A stretch of DNA of 48,423 nucleotides from a virus, in IMG/VR virus record IMGVR_UViG_3300047323_000213, positions 1 to 48,423 of that record; one strand, 5' to 3'. The notes beneath the pieces were generated by a model that saw only the letters and a list, made by a program, of their open reading frames with translations, was not told the DNA's origin and did no database searches. The translations under genes and the position numbers were made by a program. Below are positions 7,181-15,548 of the stretch, one piece after another; positions within the stretch are counted from its first letter, which is position 1, and every line of letters begins with the position of its first letter.

Positions 7181-8293
7181 TTATGTCACCTCCGAATCTG
7201 GCGAATGGTTTTTCGCGTTGACTTCCATGCGATACCCGGAATCGACGGAAAGCGTTCGTCGGATCGATTCGGGATAGTAGAGTTGATCCCACGCCGTACC
7301 GGTGCCGGCCAACGAAATCACGTTCGCCACGTCGAGCGCGTCATCACCCGGCAGATCGAACGTCGCCGTCATCTCGTGCGCAATGATCTCGTCATACTTT
7401 GACTTCGCGAGTTGAACGACCTTCTCTTGCGTCAGATTGGCGACGTTATAGACGTAGCTCTGCGCGTCTTTCGGCAGCGTCGCCATGCCGGGCGTGATCG
7501 TCTTTGCCTTGCTCGTCGGATAGGTCGCGGTGAACACCTTCTTTGCTGCGTCGTTCCACGATCTGACCGTGACAGCGACGCCGCGCGAAACAGTGAGTGC
7601 GCGACCGAGTTTCATGCCGACGACGTTCGACGATGCGTAACTCGTGCCGTCGTCGTTTTTGGACCATGTGACCGGGTAAGCAGTCAGGTCTTCGGCGCTG
7701 CTGCGCGGCTGAAAGAAGAGCGTTTTTCCACGCACGTAGACGATGTATTGCTCGGCGCGGGCCAACTCGACAAGCAAATCCCATTCGGTGCGCGCCGCGT
7801 GCATGTGCTCATGGTCGATTTCGTAATACTTGCCGACCTGCGTCTTTGTCGGCGTCACGATCGCGTCCATGCTGTGCCGCTTCGCCAGAAGCGTCGCGAC
7901 CTGAGATGCCGTCTTGTTCTGAAACTTCTCGGTGATCTTTGAGTCGATGAAAACGCGGGTGAGGTCGCGCCCCGATACTTCGATTGTTCCGGCAACCGGG
8001 TCATAATCGATCCGGTCGATCTGCCCGTAAATCCAACTTTTCAGGTCGCCCGGCTTCCAGTCGTAAGCATCAGGCGGATTGCCGATGAGGATTTCGACAT
8101 AACCATCTTTTTGATTCGAGAACCAATTTGCATTGCGGTCATCGGGCAGCATGCTCGCGACGAACGTGCATGAGAACGTGTCGGCGCTCGAATAGGTGTT
8201 GTTCTCGACTTCGACCGATGTCCACCCGCTGATGATTTCGCCGTTTAGCCGAACTAGGCCGCGAGGCGATCGCACTGTTGAGATAATCGGCAT
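7181..8293 (-). CDS. Baseplate hub protein, gpD-like (late control D family)
   Basis: The 370-aa protein starts at ATG 8293-8291, which overlaps the preceding stop as TAATG; the longer ORF to 8356 has no support. It shows the hub pattern: a central 'GQIDRIDYDPVAGTIEVSGRD' element near residue 90, then helices and beta-barrel modules, as in gpD of P2 and gp44 of Mu. Hub trimers join the tail tube to the spike. The spike gene follows immediately. Confidence 0.88.
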   Translation of the reverse strand: MPIISTVRSPRGLVRLNGEIISGWTSVEVENNTYSSADTFSCTFVASMLPDDRNANWFSNQKDGYVEILIGNPPDAYDWKPGDLKSWIYGQIDRIDYDPVAGTIEVSGRDLTRVFIDSKITEKFQNKTASQVATLLAKRHSMDAIVTPTKTQVGKYYEIDHEHMHAARTEWDLLVELARAEQYIVYVRGKTLFFQPRSSAEDLTAYPVTWSKNDDGTSYASSNVVGMKLGRALTVSRGVAVTVRSWNDAAKKVFTATYPTSKAKTITPGMATLPKDAQSYVYNVANLTQEKVVQLAKSKYDEIIAHEMTATFDLPGDDALDVANVISLAGTGTAWDQLYYPESIRRTLSVDSGYRMEVNAKNHSPDSEVT

Positions 8294-9393
8294 TAGAAGC
8301 TGATACCCTTCGTGTAATATCCGCCACCCGTGTTCTCCGGCGCCATCTGCGCCCAATCGTAGCCGTCCACAACATCAGTCGGCTTCGAGATGTTCGGCGC
8401 GACAGTCTCCGCAGGCGGCTCATTGGGTGCGACTGGCACTGCGGCAGGCGGCTCAACGTTCTGCGCAGGCGGAATAACGATCGTCGTCGGCGCGGTGATT
8501 TGCGTATCGCCGCCGAGTTGCGGATTCGCAGCGGAAATCGCCGACCAGCCTGAGACGGAACCGAGATGCTTCGACGCAAGATCGAACAGCGAGCCGCCCG
8601 TCGCCTGGATCGACTTCACGCCCGAATTCAGTTGGCCGATATTGACGCCCATGCGCCCGAGCGTGCTGTCGAGTTGCACGAGGCCGGCTTGATTCGTCAT
8701 CGCGTTGACCTGCGTTGACAGGTTTGCGACGTTGCGCGCGAGCGGGTTGTTCGGCAGGATGCCGCCGAGCGTCGTCACATTTTTAAGCGTGTTTTCAGTC
8801 GACGTGATCAGCGTTTGAACCTGCGCGCGCGCTTGGGCGATCGGCGTTAGAACGCTGTTGATCTGGCTTTTCACCGCCGTCGCGAAGTTCGAGACGTTCG
8901 AAATAGCGGTCTTGACCGAAGAGACGGCCGACATGATGCCCGAATCGCCAATCGACGACGCAAGCGAAGTCGCCGAATTCGCGTCAGCGCGCACGTCGCT
9001 ATCGACAGAAGGAGCGCCTTCGCGGTCATGGATATTGTTGTAATCCTGAACGACGGTGCAGGTGATCGAATACTGAATCTGATAGTCGCGCTGATAGTCG
9101 ACTTCGAACTCAGTAATGACGACCTTGTATTGCCAGTTCGACCACGAAAGCTGAAGTGCATCGCCTTCGTCGTGATAGCCCTTCAGCGCGCTCGCGCGAT
9201 CGAGCGCGGTCGTGCCAACGAGCCAGCCCGACCAGCTAATCGGCGCGTGATCTGCGCCGAGCATATCGACCGCGCGTTTGCCGCCGACCAGCTTATGAAC
9301 GACGTGCCGGTGCGACGTCGACACCCGGATATGCTCCGGGATTTCGTACTCGCTGAACATGACTTCAGCGAGTTTCAAAACGACGTCAGCCAT
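8293..9393 (-). CDS. LysM-like tail/baseplate hub adaptor
   Basis: This 366-aa protein has a beta-rich N-terminal domain (about 1-115), a long Ser/Ala-rich helical spacer, and a C-terminal LysM-like segment (about 265-310: GSLFDLASKHLG, then SAISAANPQL, then IVIPP). The last 55 residues are rich in Pro and Ala. LysM-bearing proteins of this size lie between tape measure and hub in Mu-like and related myoviruses and help terminate the tube at the baseplate. It shares a base with both neighbouring genes. The exact role is inferred from order. Confidence 0.78.
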   Translation of the reverse strand: MADVVLKLAEVMFSEYEIPEHIRVSTSHRHVVHKLVGGKRAVDMLGADHAPISWSGWLVGTTALDRASALKGYHDEGDALQLSWSNWQYKVVITEFEVDYQRDYQIQYSITCTVVQDYNNIHDREGAPSVDSDVRADANSATSLASSIGDSGIMSAVSSVKTAISNVSNFATAVKSQINSVLTPIAQARAQVQTLITSTENTLKNVTTLGGILPNNPLARNVANLSTQVNAMTNQAGLVQLDSTLGRMGVNIGQLNSGVKSIQATGGSLFDLASKHLGSVSGWSAISAANPQLGGDTQITAPTTIVIPPAQNVEPPAAVPVAPNEPPAETVAPNISKPTDVVDGYDWAQMAPENTGGGYYTKGISF

Positions 9394-11165
9394 TAGTTAA
9401 GTCCCGGAACGGTTTGAGTGAGGCCGGTATCGAACATGCCGGAGCCGAGCGGCATTGATGCGCCGCGCGCGAGGTGTTCGCCGACGATGGAGCCGACCTT
9501 TTTGCCATCGAGATAGACGTCGCCGGCTTTGCCGCCTGCGGACGATTGCGCCGCGGTTTTGATGGTTGGACCAACCACCCCTGAGCCGCCCGTATGCTTC
9601 TTGTACGGGCTGTCCAGCGCCCCGCCGTCGATGCGGGCTTGCGCATTCGGCGTCAGTGTTACGCCGCCATCGGTCTTTACGTCGTCGATCTCCTTCTGAG
9701 ACAGCGGGCTGAACGCGTAGGCGGCAGCGGCCAGAACAGCGAGCGCCCCAACAACAACACCAATCGCCAAAGCAGCCCCGCCTAGCGCGCCGATCAAGCC
9801 AGCGCCAGCGCCAATGCCGACCGCACCAGCGAGCGTGCCAACGATGCCAAGAGTGAGAGAAAGTGCGCCGCCAATGATCAGGAAAGCGGCAAACAACGCG
9901 CCAGCGATAGCAACGACTTTGACGAGTCGAGGGTGCGCCTTCGCGAAATCTGCAACTGACTCCATGATGTCGGTCAGCTTCGACAGCCCCTTGATCGCCA
10001 TCGGAAGCACAGCAACGCCGATGCGCAACATCAAGTCGTGCCATTTCGCGCTGAGAACGGCCATCTGCTGATCGAGCGGCCCACCTTTTTCCTTCAGCGA
10101 TTGAGCGATGCCGTGCTGATTACCAACAGCCGCTTCAGATGCGTCCATCTGTTCGGACTGGCGCATAACAGCGCCCGCAACCTTGGCCCCCGATGTGCCG
10201 AAAATCTGCTGATCGACTTGGCGCCGTTCTGCGTCTGTCTTGGCATTCGCGGCGCGGTAGAATTCTGGAAGGTGCTTGCGAATCCACATGTCATAGTCCG
10301 ACACGAGCAAGCCTGAATCTATAACCTTGTCATCCTCGCCGAACACGCCCATACCCTTCAGCTTGGCGTATATCTTTCCGCCAGTGCCGCCACCAAAACC
10401 GACGTGCGCTTGGAGTCGGTTATTGATCATTCGCAAGCCAACACCAAACCCTGAATTCATTTCCTGCATCAGAGGTTCAGAGCGCGCCATCGCAGCGGGC
10501 GACATTTTCTGCAAGTCGTTCGGGTCGGCCTTCATGATGGAAAGCAGGACCGATGACGTGAGCGTTCCGTTGCCTGAGGCCTGAAGCTTGTAGATTCGAT
10601 CAGCGAAGGCGGCGGTATCCGCGCCATTGTTGAACGCACCGCCCAATTCGAGAATCTTTGTGAACGCGGCTTTGTCGTTGTTCGACATTTCCTTGCCGCC
10701 GTTCTTCGCAATCGCTTCGATCGCTGCAAGGATCGGCGCAAGCTTGAGCGTGTGATGTACGTCATCACGACCGGCGTCGCGAGTCAGCGCGAACGCTTCG
10801 CCGGCTACGTTCATCTTCTCGTTGACAGACAGATTGCGAATCGACTTGTCGTTATTCGCCCAATCGGTGATGCCTTTCAACTGCGCGAGTTTCGCGCCGT
10901 TGTTCAGAATGTCGTTTTGAAGTTTGGCGAATTTGTTCGCCTCTTCGAGCGGGCTTTTGAAAGCGAGCGCCAAGCCAACGCCCAATCCGGTCGTTAGTGC
11001 GCCGCCGAACATTAGCTTCGTGCTCGTGCTCATTCGCGAAATGGCTCGCCTTAACCGTTCGGCCGCGTGCTCTGCGTGCCCGAATTGGTTTGCCATCTGC
11101 AAAAGGCCGTGCGATACTCCATTCAGCAGGGATACTCTGACCCCAATGCGAAACGCTTCAAACAA
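9393..11165 (-). CDS. Tail tape measure protein
   Basis: The protein has 590 aa and starts with TTG 11165-11163 behind a very strong GGGAGG ribosome site. The N-terminal third is helical, and residues about 430-505 form a long Gly/Ala hydrophobic block typical of tape measure proteins. The C-terminal segment GKAGDVYLDGKKVGSIVGEH is also typical. It sets tail length and is extruded on infection. It sits between tail completion/chaperone genes and the hub, as expected. The use of TTG is notable. Confidence 0.9.
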   Translation of the reverse strand: MFEAFRIGVRVSLLNGVSHGLLQMANQFGHAEHAAERLRRAISRMSTSTKLMFGGALTTGLGVGLALAFKSPLEEANKFAKLQNDILNNGAKLAQLKGITDWANNDKSIRNLSVNEKMNVAGEAFALTRDAGRDDVHHTLKLAPILAAIEAIAKNGGKEMSNNDKAAFTKILELGGAFNNGADTAAFADRIYKLQASGNGTLTSSVLLSIMKADPNDLQKMSPAAMARSEPLMQEMNSGFGVGLRMINNRLQAHVGFGGGTGGKIYAKLKGMGVFGEDDKVIDSGLLVSDYDMWIRKHLPEFYRAANAKTDAERRQVDQQIFGTSGAKVAGAVMRQSEQMDASEAAVGNQHGIAQSLKEKGGPLDQQMAVLSAKWHDLMLRIGVAVLPMAIKGLSKLTDIMESVADFAKAHPRLVKVVAIAGALFAAFLIIGGALSLTLGIVGTLAGAVGIGAGAGLIGALGGAALAIGVVVGALAVLAAAAYAFSPLSQKEIDDVKTDGGVTLTPNAQARIDGGALDSPYKKHTGGSGVVGPTIKTAAQSSAGGKAGDVYLDGKKVGSIVGEHLARGASMPLGSGMFDTGLTQTVPGLN

Positions 11166-11191
11166 TATGACCTCCCTTCGGAGTTAAAACA

Positions 11192-11419
11192 ATGAGAAGT
11201 CGGCTAGGCTTTAGACTCCACGATTGGGCGGCGTCAAATTTCAGCGGCGTTCAATACCCGCGCACGCGTCGCGTGTTTGCAGTCGAGCGCGAAAGCAGAT
11301 TCGACCGATTCTTTCGCCTGTGGATGCGCTCGCTGAAGGTGCTCGTTCTGTCGATCGCGGGCGTGCTTTGTTGCACCTTCCTATTCTGCGTCGTTGCGAT
11401 GCTCGTCGCGGCGATTTAG
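11192..11419 (+). CDS. Small plus-strand membrane protein inside the tail region
   Basis: This 75-aa ORF fills the 250-bp gap between the tape measure and tail completion genes, on the opposite strand. GGAG lies 8 bases before ATG 11192. The N-terminal half is basic (many Arg); the last ~27 residues (about 48-75) form one strongly hydrophobic segment with Cys pairs, so a C-terminal TM anchor is likely. No minus-strand ORF fills this gap. The promoter is not clear. It may be a moron such as a superinfection-exclusion protein; the function is not recognised. Confidence 0.55.
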   Translation: MRSRLGFRLHDWAASNFSGVQYPRTRRVFAVERESRFDRFFRLWMRSLKVLVLSIAGVLCCTFLFCVVAMLVAAI

Positions 11420-11919
11420 TCGCCGTCTCTGAGGCGCGCGCCCGTCATCTGCGTTGTCGACGCCGACCCGCGACCGAGGAAGCCGCGCAGCAGCACGTCA
11501 TGCCATAGCGCGCGCAACGCCTCTTCGTTTTGCACAACAGCCGGGCCGAGAAATGGACGCGGCGGAATCTTGTTCGTCCCCAACTCTTGAAACACGGCGA
11601 CGTCCGAAGTCGACCCAATCACCGCCTCGAAGCCGTGCACCTCATGCCCGATCGAGTCGCGCAGCGCGCCAGTACGCAGCAGCGGATCGTTTTCGGTGAA
11701 GCCCTTCGCAACGCGATCCGCCTTCGTGTAGTCAGCGAGTTCCGGCCAGGCCGGGAAGTGCTCAACGCTCGATTGATAGTGACCGAGCTTCGCGCGCGCG
11801 GTGTTTTGAATTAGCTCTGCGGCGGCTTCGAGTCCGCGCCCAAGATGCGAATGCACCGCGGGTATCATCGTCTGCGTAACGTGATTTTGAAACGCGCCGA
11901 GACTGGCAAACTCAAGCAT
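11416..11919 (-). CDS. Tail completion protein, HK97 gp10-like
   Basis: The 167-aa protein has the gp10-like family pattern: a helical N-terminus, then 'LLRTGALRDSI' and 'VFQELGTNKIPPRPFLGPA' near residues 110-130, the signature of this family. Such proteins cap or complete the tail tube at the neck. Its ATG overlaps the stop of the frameshifted chaperone product (TAATG). Location between chaperone and tape measure is less usual than next to the connectors, but order varies. Confidence 0.8.
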   Translation of the reverse strand: MLEFASLGAFQNHVTQTMIPAVHSHLGRGLEAAAELIQNTARAKLGHYQSSVEHFPAWPELADYTKADRVAKGFTENDPLLRTGALRDSIGHEVHGFEAVIGSTSDVAVFQELGTNKIPPRPFLGPAVVQNEEALRALWHDVLLRGFLGRGSASTTQMTGARLRDGD

Positions 11920-12478
11920 TATTTTCGCTCCTTGAATTCCATTCGGCTATAGTCGAACTCATTGCCCTCGAATTCCGAGAACATGATGCAAAATGCCGCT
12001 CGCGTCGCGTCGTCGAGTGAAAACGCGACGTCGAACGGCACATTGTTTCGAACAAGCCAAAGCGACTCGCGAACCGCCACAGAGCGCGCTAGTTTTTTAC
12101 TTCTTCCTTCTGCGCTTCCGGCGATTCGCCGCCGAAATGCTCCATGACAGCATTCATCACGGCGGTAACACCTTCCTCGTCGAGACGTTGAATCGTCGCC
12201 TCGATTTCGCGTTCCGAGTTCGGGTAATTGACCGCCTTTCCGTCGATCGCTGCGACGAAGGTAATCGGAATCACCATCGACACATAGACCTGATTTTTCG
12301 CCGCTTCGCCGAGAATCTTCACGAGCCGGAACTGAGACAGGACGCCCGGTTTCTTCAGCGTCACCGTCAGGCCGTTCGGCGTGTCGATCGTCACCGCTTC
12401 AGCGGCTTTCTTCACGAGTTCTTTCGAAGGCGTGTCGGCTACGGGCGCCGATTTCTTGCGGACGTTCACTGTCGTCAT
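11919..12478 (-). CDS. Tail assembly chaperone, -1 frameshift fusion product (G-T type)
   Basis: Slippage by -1 at the A AAA AAC heptamer (12098-12092), just before the stop of the 129-aa chaperone, opens a 57-codon extension that ends with TAA at 11921-11919. The fused protein would be 186 aa. The extension is acidic and aromatic (for example VPFDVAFSLDDATRAAF), has no start codon or ribosome site of its own, and ends in TAATG with the next gene. This reproduces the gpG/gpGT logic of lambda and P2 E/E': a minority fusion product recruits the tape measure while the tube polymerises. Slippage efficiency cannot be judged from sequence. Confidence 0.82.
12089..12478 (-). CDS. Tail assembly chaperone (zero-frame product)
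   Basis: This 129-aa protein lies directly after the tail tube gene, the standard place for gpG/gpE-like chaperones. The C-terminal part is helical and acidic (EHFGGESPEAQKEEVKN), and the frameshift heptamer sits at its last codons. Together with the fusion form it coats the tape measure before tube assembly and is absent from mature tails. The assignment rests on gene order plus the slippery site. Confidence 0.82.
   Translation of the reverse strand: MTTVNVRKKSAPVADTPSKELVKKAAEAVTIDTPNGLTVTLKKPGVLSQFRLVKILGEAAKNQVYVSMVIPITFVAAIDGKAVNYPNSEREIEATIQRLDEEGVTAVMNAVMEHFGGESPEAQKEEVKN
12092..12098 (-). other. Programmed -1 ribosomal frameshift site
   Basis: On the minus strand the heptamer is A AAA AAC, read as codons AAA-AAC in the zero frame and followed by the stop TAG at 12091-12089. 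This is one of the most efficient bacterial slippery sequences. After slipping, the next codon is CTA and the frame stays open for 57 codons. Confidence 0.82.
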
Positions 12479-12494
12479 TTATTGTTCCTTGTGC

Positions 12495-12923
12495 TTAGAG
12501 CTTGATGCGTTGTTCGGCGACGAACGAGAGTTTTTGCTTCACGGTCGCGTCGCCGGCGAAGTCGCCCGCGTCGTCGAGTTTGAAAATCACGCCGACAAAC
12601 TGGTATTGCGACACGCCGCCGCTCGCTTCGGTGATCGTCTCGGTGATCGTCGAGCCGGTCAGGTCGAGGCCGGCGTAATAGTTCGCCTCCTGACCTGCAA
12701 AGAAGTCATCGAGCGTCGAATCCTGGCGTTCGACTTCGAACGAACCGGACCAGCCATCGGGGAAAATCAGGTGACGCGTGCGACCGTCCAAGCCCTTGAC
12801 CTTGACATCGGTCGTATCCGGCTTGGCGGTAAATTTGGTGATGAGCGAGAGCGGCAGCGAGCCATTCGGCGTCTGAATGTTGACCGAAAGATCGCGCCCT
12901 ACGGTAAAGCCGTTGAGCGGCAT
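12495..12923 (-). CDS. Major tail tube protein
   Basis: The 142-aa protein directly follows the sheath gene and precedes the chaperones. Its beta-rich composition and length fit contractile tail tube proteins of the Mu/gp10 type. Tube hexamers stack inside the sheath and carry DNA. Terminator T5 lies between sheath and tube, probably allowing different expression. The call rests mainly on position and composition. Confidence 0.85.
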   Translation of the reverse strand: MPLNGFTVGRDLSVNIQTPNGSLPLSLITKFTAKPDTTDVKVKGLDGRTRHLIFPDGWSGSFEVERQDSTLDDFFAGQEANYYAGLDLTGSTITETITEASGGVSQYQFVGVIFKLDDAGDFAGDATVKQKLSFVAEQRIKL

Positions 12924-12935
12924 ATGTGAGCCTCA

Positions 12936-12962
12936 AAAGAAAAAGCCCGCGCGCGGCGGGCT
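12936..12962 (-). terminator. Intrinsic terminator hairpin T5
   Basis: Arms AGCCCGC (12944-12950) and GCGGGCT (12956-12962), loop GCGCG, identical in stem and loop to T4. A-rich 12936-12943 provides the minus-strand U-tract. It lies between sheath and tube genes. Confidence 0.82.
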
Positions 12963-12985
12963 TTGAGATTGCGGGGTGCTCAGAC

Positions 12986-14536
12986 TTACTGAACGCTCGA
13001 CTGAATTTGAACCGTCTGCCCGCCTTGCAAATTGATCACGAAGTACAGCACGACCGACAGGTATTTCACCTTCACGTCGGCTTGCATGTAGCCCGCGGCA
13101 ACTGCGCTGTCGGGGTTGTTCGCCTTGTCGATCTGCACCGTGAACGGCGCGACCGTCGGATTGTTGACGTCGCCGATCATGTTCAGGCGCCAGAGATTCG
13201 ACAAGAACGCCTGCATCGCCGCGCGAACGTCGGTGCGCAGGTCGACCGTCTGGTTCTCGCCGATGACCTTTCCAAACGCCGCAGCGAGCGTCAGCGCGAG
13301 ATAGTTCGTCATGCGGCTATGGTTGTCGCCGTCCTGACCCGCCGTGCTCGATGCGTTGCCGCCCGTTTGCGCCGCGTAGTAATTGCCTCCCGGAGACGGG
13401 TTGCTGATCACGTCGAGGCGCGCTTGATTGATCGCGCTGATTTCCGCGCTCGTGTAGGGCAGGTTTTGCGCGACGCGCTGCGTGCTGACGATGCCGAAGA
13501 GCGGCTTGTTCAGGCTCGATTGCTCCGGCGAGAGCGCCGCTTGCTTGCCAGCCCAAAACGTTGCCGGCCCGAGCAGGCGGTTTTGCTGATTCGTGCCGTC
13601 GAAGTACGTGACCCAATCGCCGACGAAAACTTTGAGGCCGTATCCATCTGCGCCGGCCGTGTTGAGCGCGGTCGAAACGGTCGCGTAATTCGCGCTCGGT
13701 GCGCCCTGCATGCCGAAATAGATGCCTTCGGACAAGCCAAAAGCGAGCACCGTCGATGCGGCGGTGAGGTCCGAGTGATCGACCAGGCAACCGACTTGCG
13801 CGCCCGTTCCGCGCAGGCAGTACATGCCCTTGCGCGTGCCGGCGTTGCCATCGACGCCGACGAGCAGCGAATCGGTGAGCGTCGCCGTGCCGTCCGTACC
13901 GGTCGCGAAGGTCGCGGGCGTCGTGATGTTCGGCGCAGCGGTTGCCGGGCCAGTGGTCGCGACGACGAGCTGCGAGGGGCCGCGCACGTTGCTTTGGCCG
14001 TTGTTGATCGCGTTGACGATGTTCGTCCACAGCGCGGCGCCCGTGCCACCGATGTTGTCGAACACTTCGGCTTGCGTGCCCGGCAGCGAAATCGTGACCT
14101 TGAACGTGCTCGACTTCGTGCCCGCGGTGACGGCGGCGGTGATCGAGTTGCCGCGCGTGCCGGTATAGATGGCGGTCAGGTTCGCGCCGATTGCGGGCGT
14201 GCCTGCGGTGTCCATCAGTTTGCCGGTCGCCGCGGTGTCGGTGCCGTCCGTGACGCGCACGTATTGGATCGCGGTCGCGCCTTGCAGGAAGAACACAGCC
14301 ATCGCGGTTGCGAGGTCGTACTTGCGAACCTGCGGCGCACCGAGCCATTGCGTGACGTCATTCGGCGAGCCGACGAGAACCGGCGCGTTCACCGGACCCC
14401 ATGAGCCGATGCCGACCGCGCCGAGCACGTTGGACGGCACGCCGTTGATGATCAGCGGAGGCGGTTGAATCTGGAGATAGACGCCGGGCGCGGAGAGCGC
14501 GCTGACATTCAGGGAGCCAACTTGATAGATCGGCAT
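12986..14536 (-). CDS. Tail sheath protein (contractile)
   Basis: The 516-aa product has the sheath family layout: an N-terminal 'ALSAPGVYLQI' handshake-arm region, a variable outer middle domain, and a C-terminal core with DVISNPSPGGNYYAAQTGGNASS and 'GQDGDNHSRMTNYLAL'. These C-terminal segments are the conserved signature of Mu gpL-like sheath proteins. Its presence shows a contractile tail. The adjacent 54-aa gene and downstream tube gene match Mu-like order. Confidence 0.93.
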   Translation of the reverse strand: MPIYQVGSLNVSALSAPGVYLQIQPPPLIINGVPSNVLGAVGIGSWGPVNAPVLVGSPNDVTQWLGAPQVRKYDLATAMAVFFLQGATAIQYVRVTDGTDTAATGKLMDTAGTPAIGANLTAIYTGTRGNSITAAVTAGTKSSTFKVTISLPGTQAEVFDNIGGTGAALWTNIVNAINNGQSNVRGPSQLVVATTGPATAAPNITTPATFATGTDGTATLTDSLLVGVDGNAGTRKGMYCLRGTGAQVGCLVDHSDLTAASTVLAFGLSEGIYFGMQGAPSANYATVSTALNTAGADGYGLKVFVGDWVTYFDGTNQQNRLLGPATFWAGKQAALSPEQSSLNKPLFGIVSTQRVAQNLPYTSAEISAINQARLDVISNPSPGGNYYAAQTGGNASSTAGQDGDNHSRMTNYLALTLAAAFGKVIGENQTVDLRTDVRAAMQAFLSNLWRLNMIGDVNNPTVAPFTVQIDKANNPDSAVAAGYMQADVKVKYLSVVLYFVINLQGGQTVQIQSSVQ

Positions 14537-14539
14537 GGG

Positions 14540-14704
14540 TTAGGCTCCTTTCGCGACTTTCACGCACTTGTCGGCGTGACCTTCGTCGATCACGGCTTGA
14601 ATTGCGGCCGGGTCACTGATACGCGTGCCGCGCTCGGTGAAGCCGAATTGATGCAGCACGACGAGTTCATAATCGAACGTCGCCGCGTCGTCTTGCTTTG
14701 CCAT
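14540..14704 (-). CDS. Small conserved protein before the tail sheath
   Basis: The 54-aa protein starts MAKQDDAATF at ATG 14704-14702, six bases after an AGGA ribosome site; the upstream in-frame ATG lies inside the previous gene. It ends four bases before the sheath start. Mu-like and related phages carry a similarly small gene at this exact place (DUF2635 in some). No motif is visible, and homology to that family is only a guess from position and size. Confidence 0.65.
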   Translation of the reverse strand: MAKQDDAATFDYELVVLHQFGFTERGTRISDPAAIQAVIDEGHADKCVKVAKGA

Positions 14705-14711
14705 AGGGTTC

Positions 14712-15548
14712 CTAGACGGGTTTGAGAACGGCGCCGGCATCGGTCACGATGTTCAGGTCGCCGACAATGACTTGCGGAGCGTCCGAGACCTTCGTCGTCG
14801 CGTAATCGACGCGATAACGGAAGTCGCGACGAAACAGCCGCGCTTTCTCGCCGATGTCCTGCTGCGGGCTATCCATGTAGACGATTCGCGCGTTGAAGCC
14901 ATCAGGCATCGCGAGAAACACAAGGTCGGCGAGATTCGGATCGATCACGTTGGCGAGCGCCGTGCGTTGCGCCGGCGTGCTGCACCAAATCGTGATTTGG
15001 AATGCGCGATCCTGGTTTTTGATGACCTTGATCGCGGTTCCGGTGCCGCCCGTTCGAAGCGCGCCAATAGCGGCGTTCGCGGGCAGGGTGATATTTGCGC
15101 CTGCGCTTGTCGTGCCGGGATAGTCCTGCGCGATGATTGCGGCGAGCGCCGCGGCGATGCTCGCGAGCGTGTCGGTCGGCTGCACCGAGTAGGAGTAGGG
15201 CGAATTGCCGACGAACACCGCGAGGTTTTGCGCGGAGAATGGCGAGGGCAGTGCGCCGCCGACCGTGACGACGCTGCCCGCCTTCGCGAGCGTGATCGTC
15301 GGCGCGAACGAGTCGCGCGGTTGCCAGCCCTGCATATAGCGCGTCGTCTTGCGCTCGATCGCCGTCGCATAGACCGAAACCTGCGCGACGCCTTGCGCGA
15401 GGTCCGCATCGAGGCTCGCTTGCGTCGGCCAGCCCGCGCCTACGCGGACATTGAAGCCGACCGCCGAAGGTTGATTCGTGCCGTTCGGATAGAGCCAGCC
15501 GGCGATTAGGCCGACGAGCACGTTTTGCACATCGGAAACGTCGCTCAT
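14712..15548 (-). CDS. Head-tail connector / tail terminator region protein, unassigned
   Basis: This 278-aa protein lies in the neck gene cluster. It has an N-terminal helix, a segment 'GVAQVSVYATAIERKTTRYMQ', and a C-terminal stretch with IDPNLADLVFLAMPDGFNAR and DFRYRVDYATTK, which suggest a beta-sandwich tail terminator-like core. Its ATG overlaps the preceding stop (ATGA) behind an AGGGG ribosome site. It precedes the small pre-sheath gene. A neck or tail-terminator role is inferred from order only. Confidence 0.65.
   Translation of the reverse strand: MSDVSDVQNVLVGLIAGWLYPNGTNQPSAVGFNVRVGAGWPTQASLDADLAQGVAQVSVYATAIERKTTRYMQGWQPRDSFAPTITLAKAGSVVTVGGALPSPFSAQNLAVFVGNSPYSYSVQPTDTLASIAAALAAIIAQDYPGTTSAGANITLPANAAIGALRTGGTGTAIKVIKNQDRAFQITIWCSTPAQRTALANVIDPNLADLVFLAMPDGFNARIVYMDSPQQDIGEKARLFRRDFRYRVDYATTKVSDAPQVIVGDLNIVTDAGAVLKPV

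Noticed and set aside
6518-7402. Plus-strand ORF of 294 codons opposite the spike gene
   Set aside because: Shadow of the spike and hub genes; no ribosome site or domain.
12926-14404. Long plus-strand ORF of 492 codons opposite the sheath gene
   Set aside because: The translation is Arg/Val/Ala-rich with no domain, and the opposite frame is a clear sheath protein; it is a GC-driven shadow.
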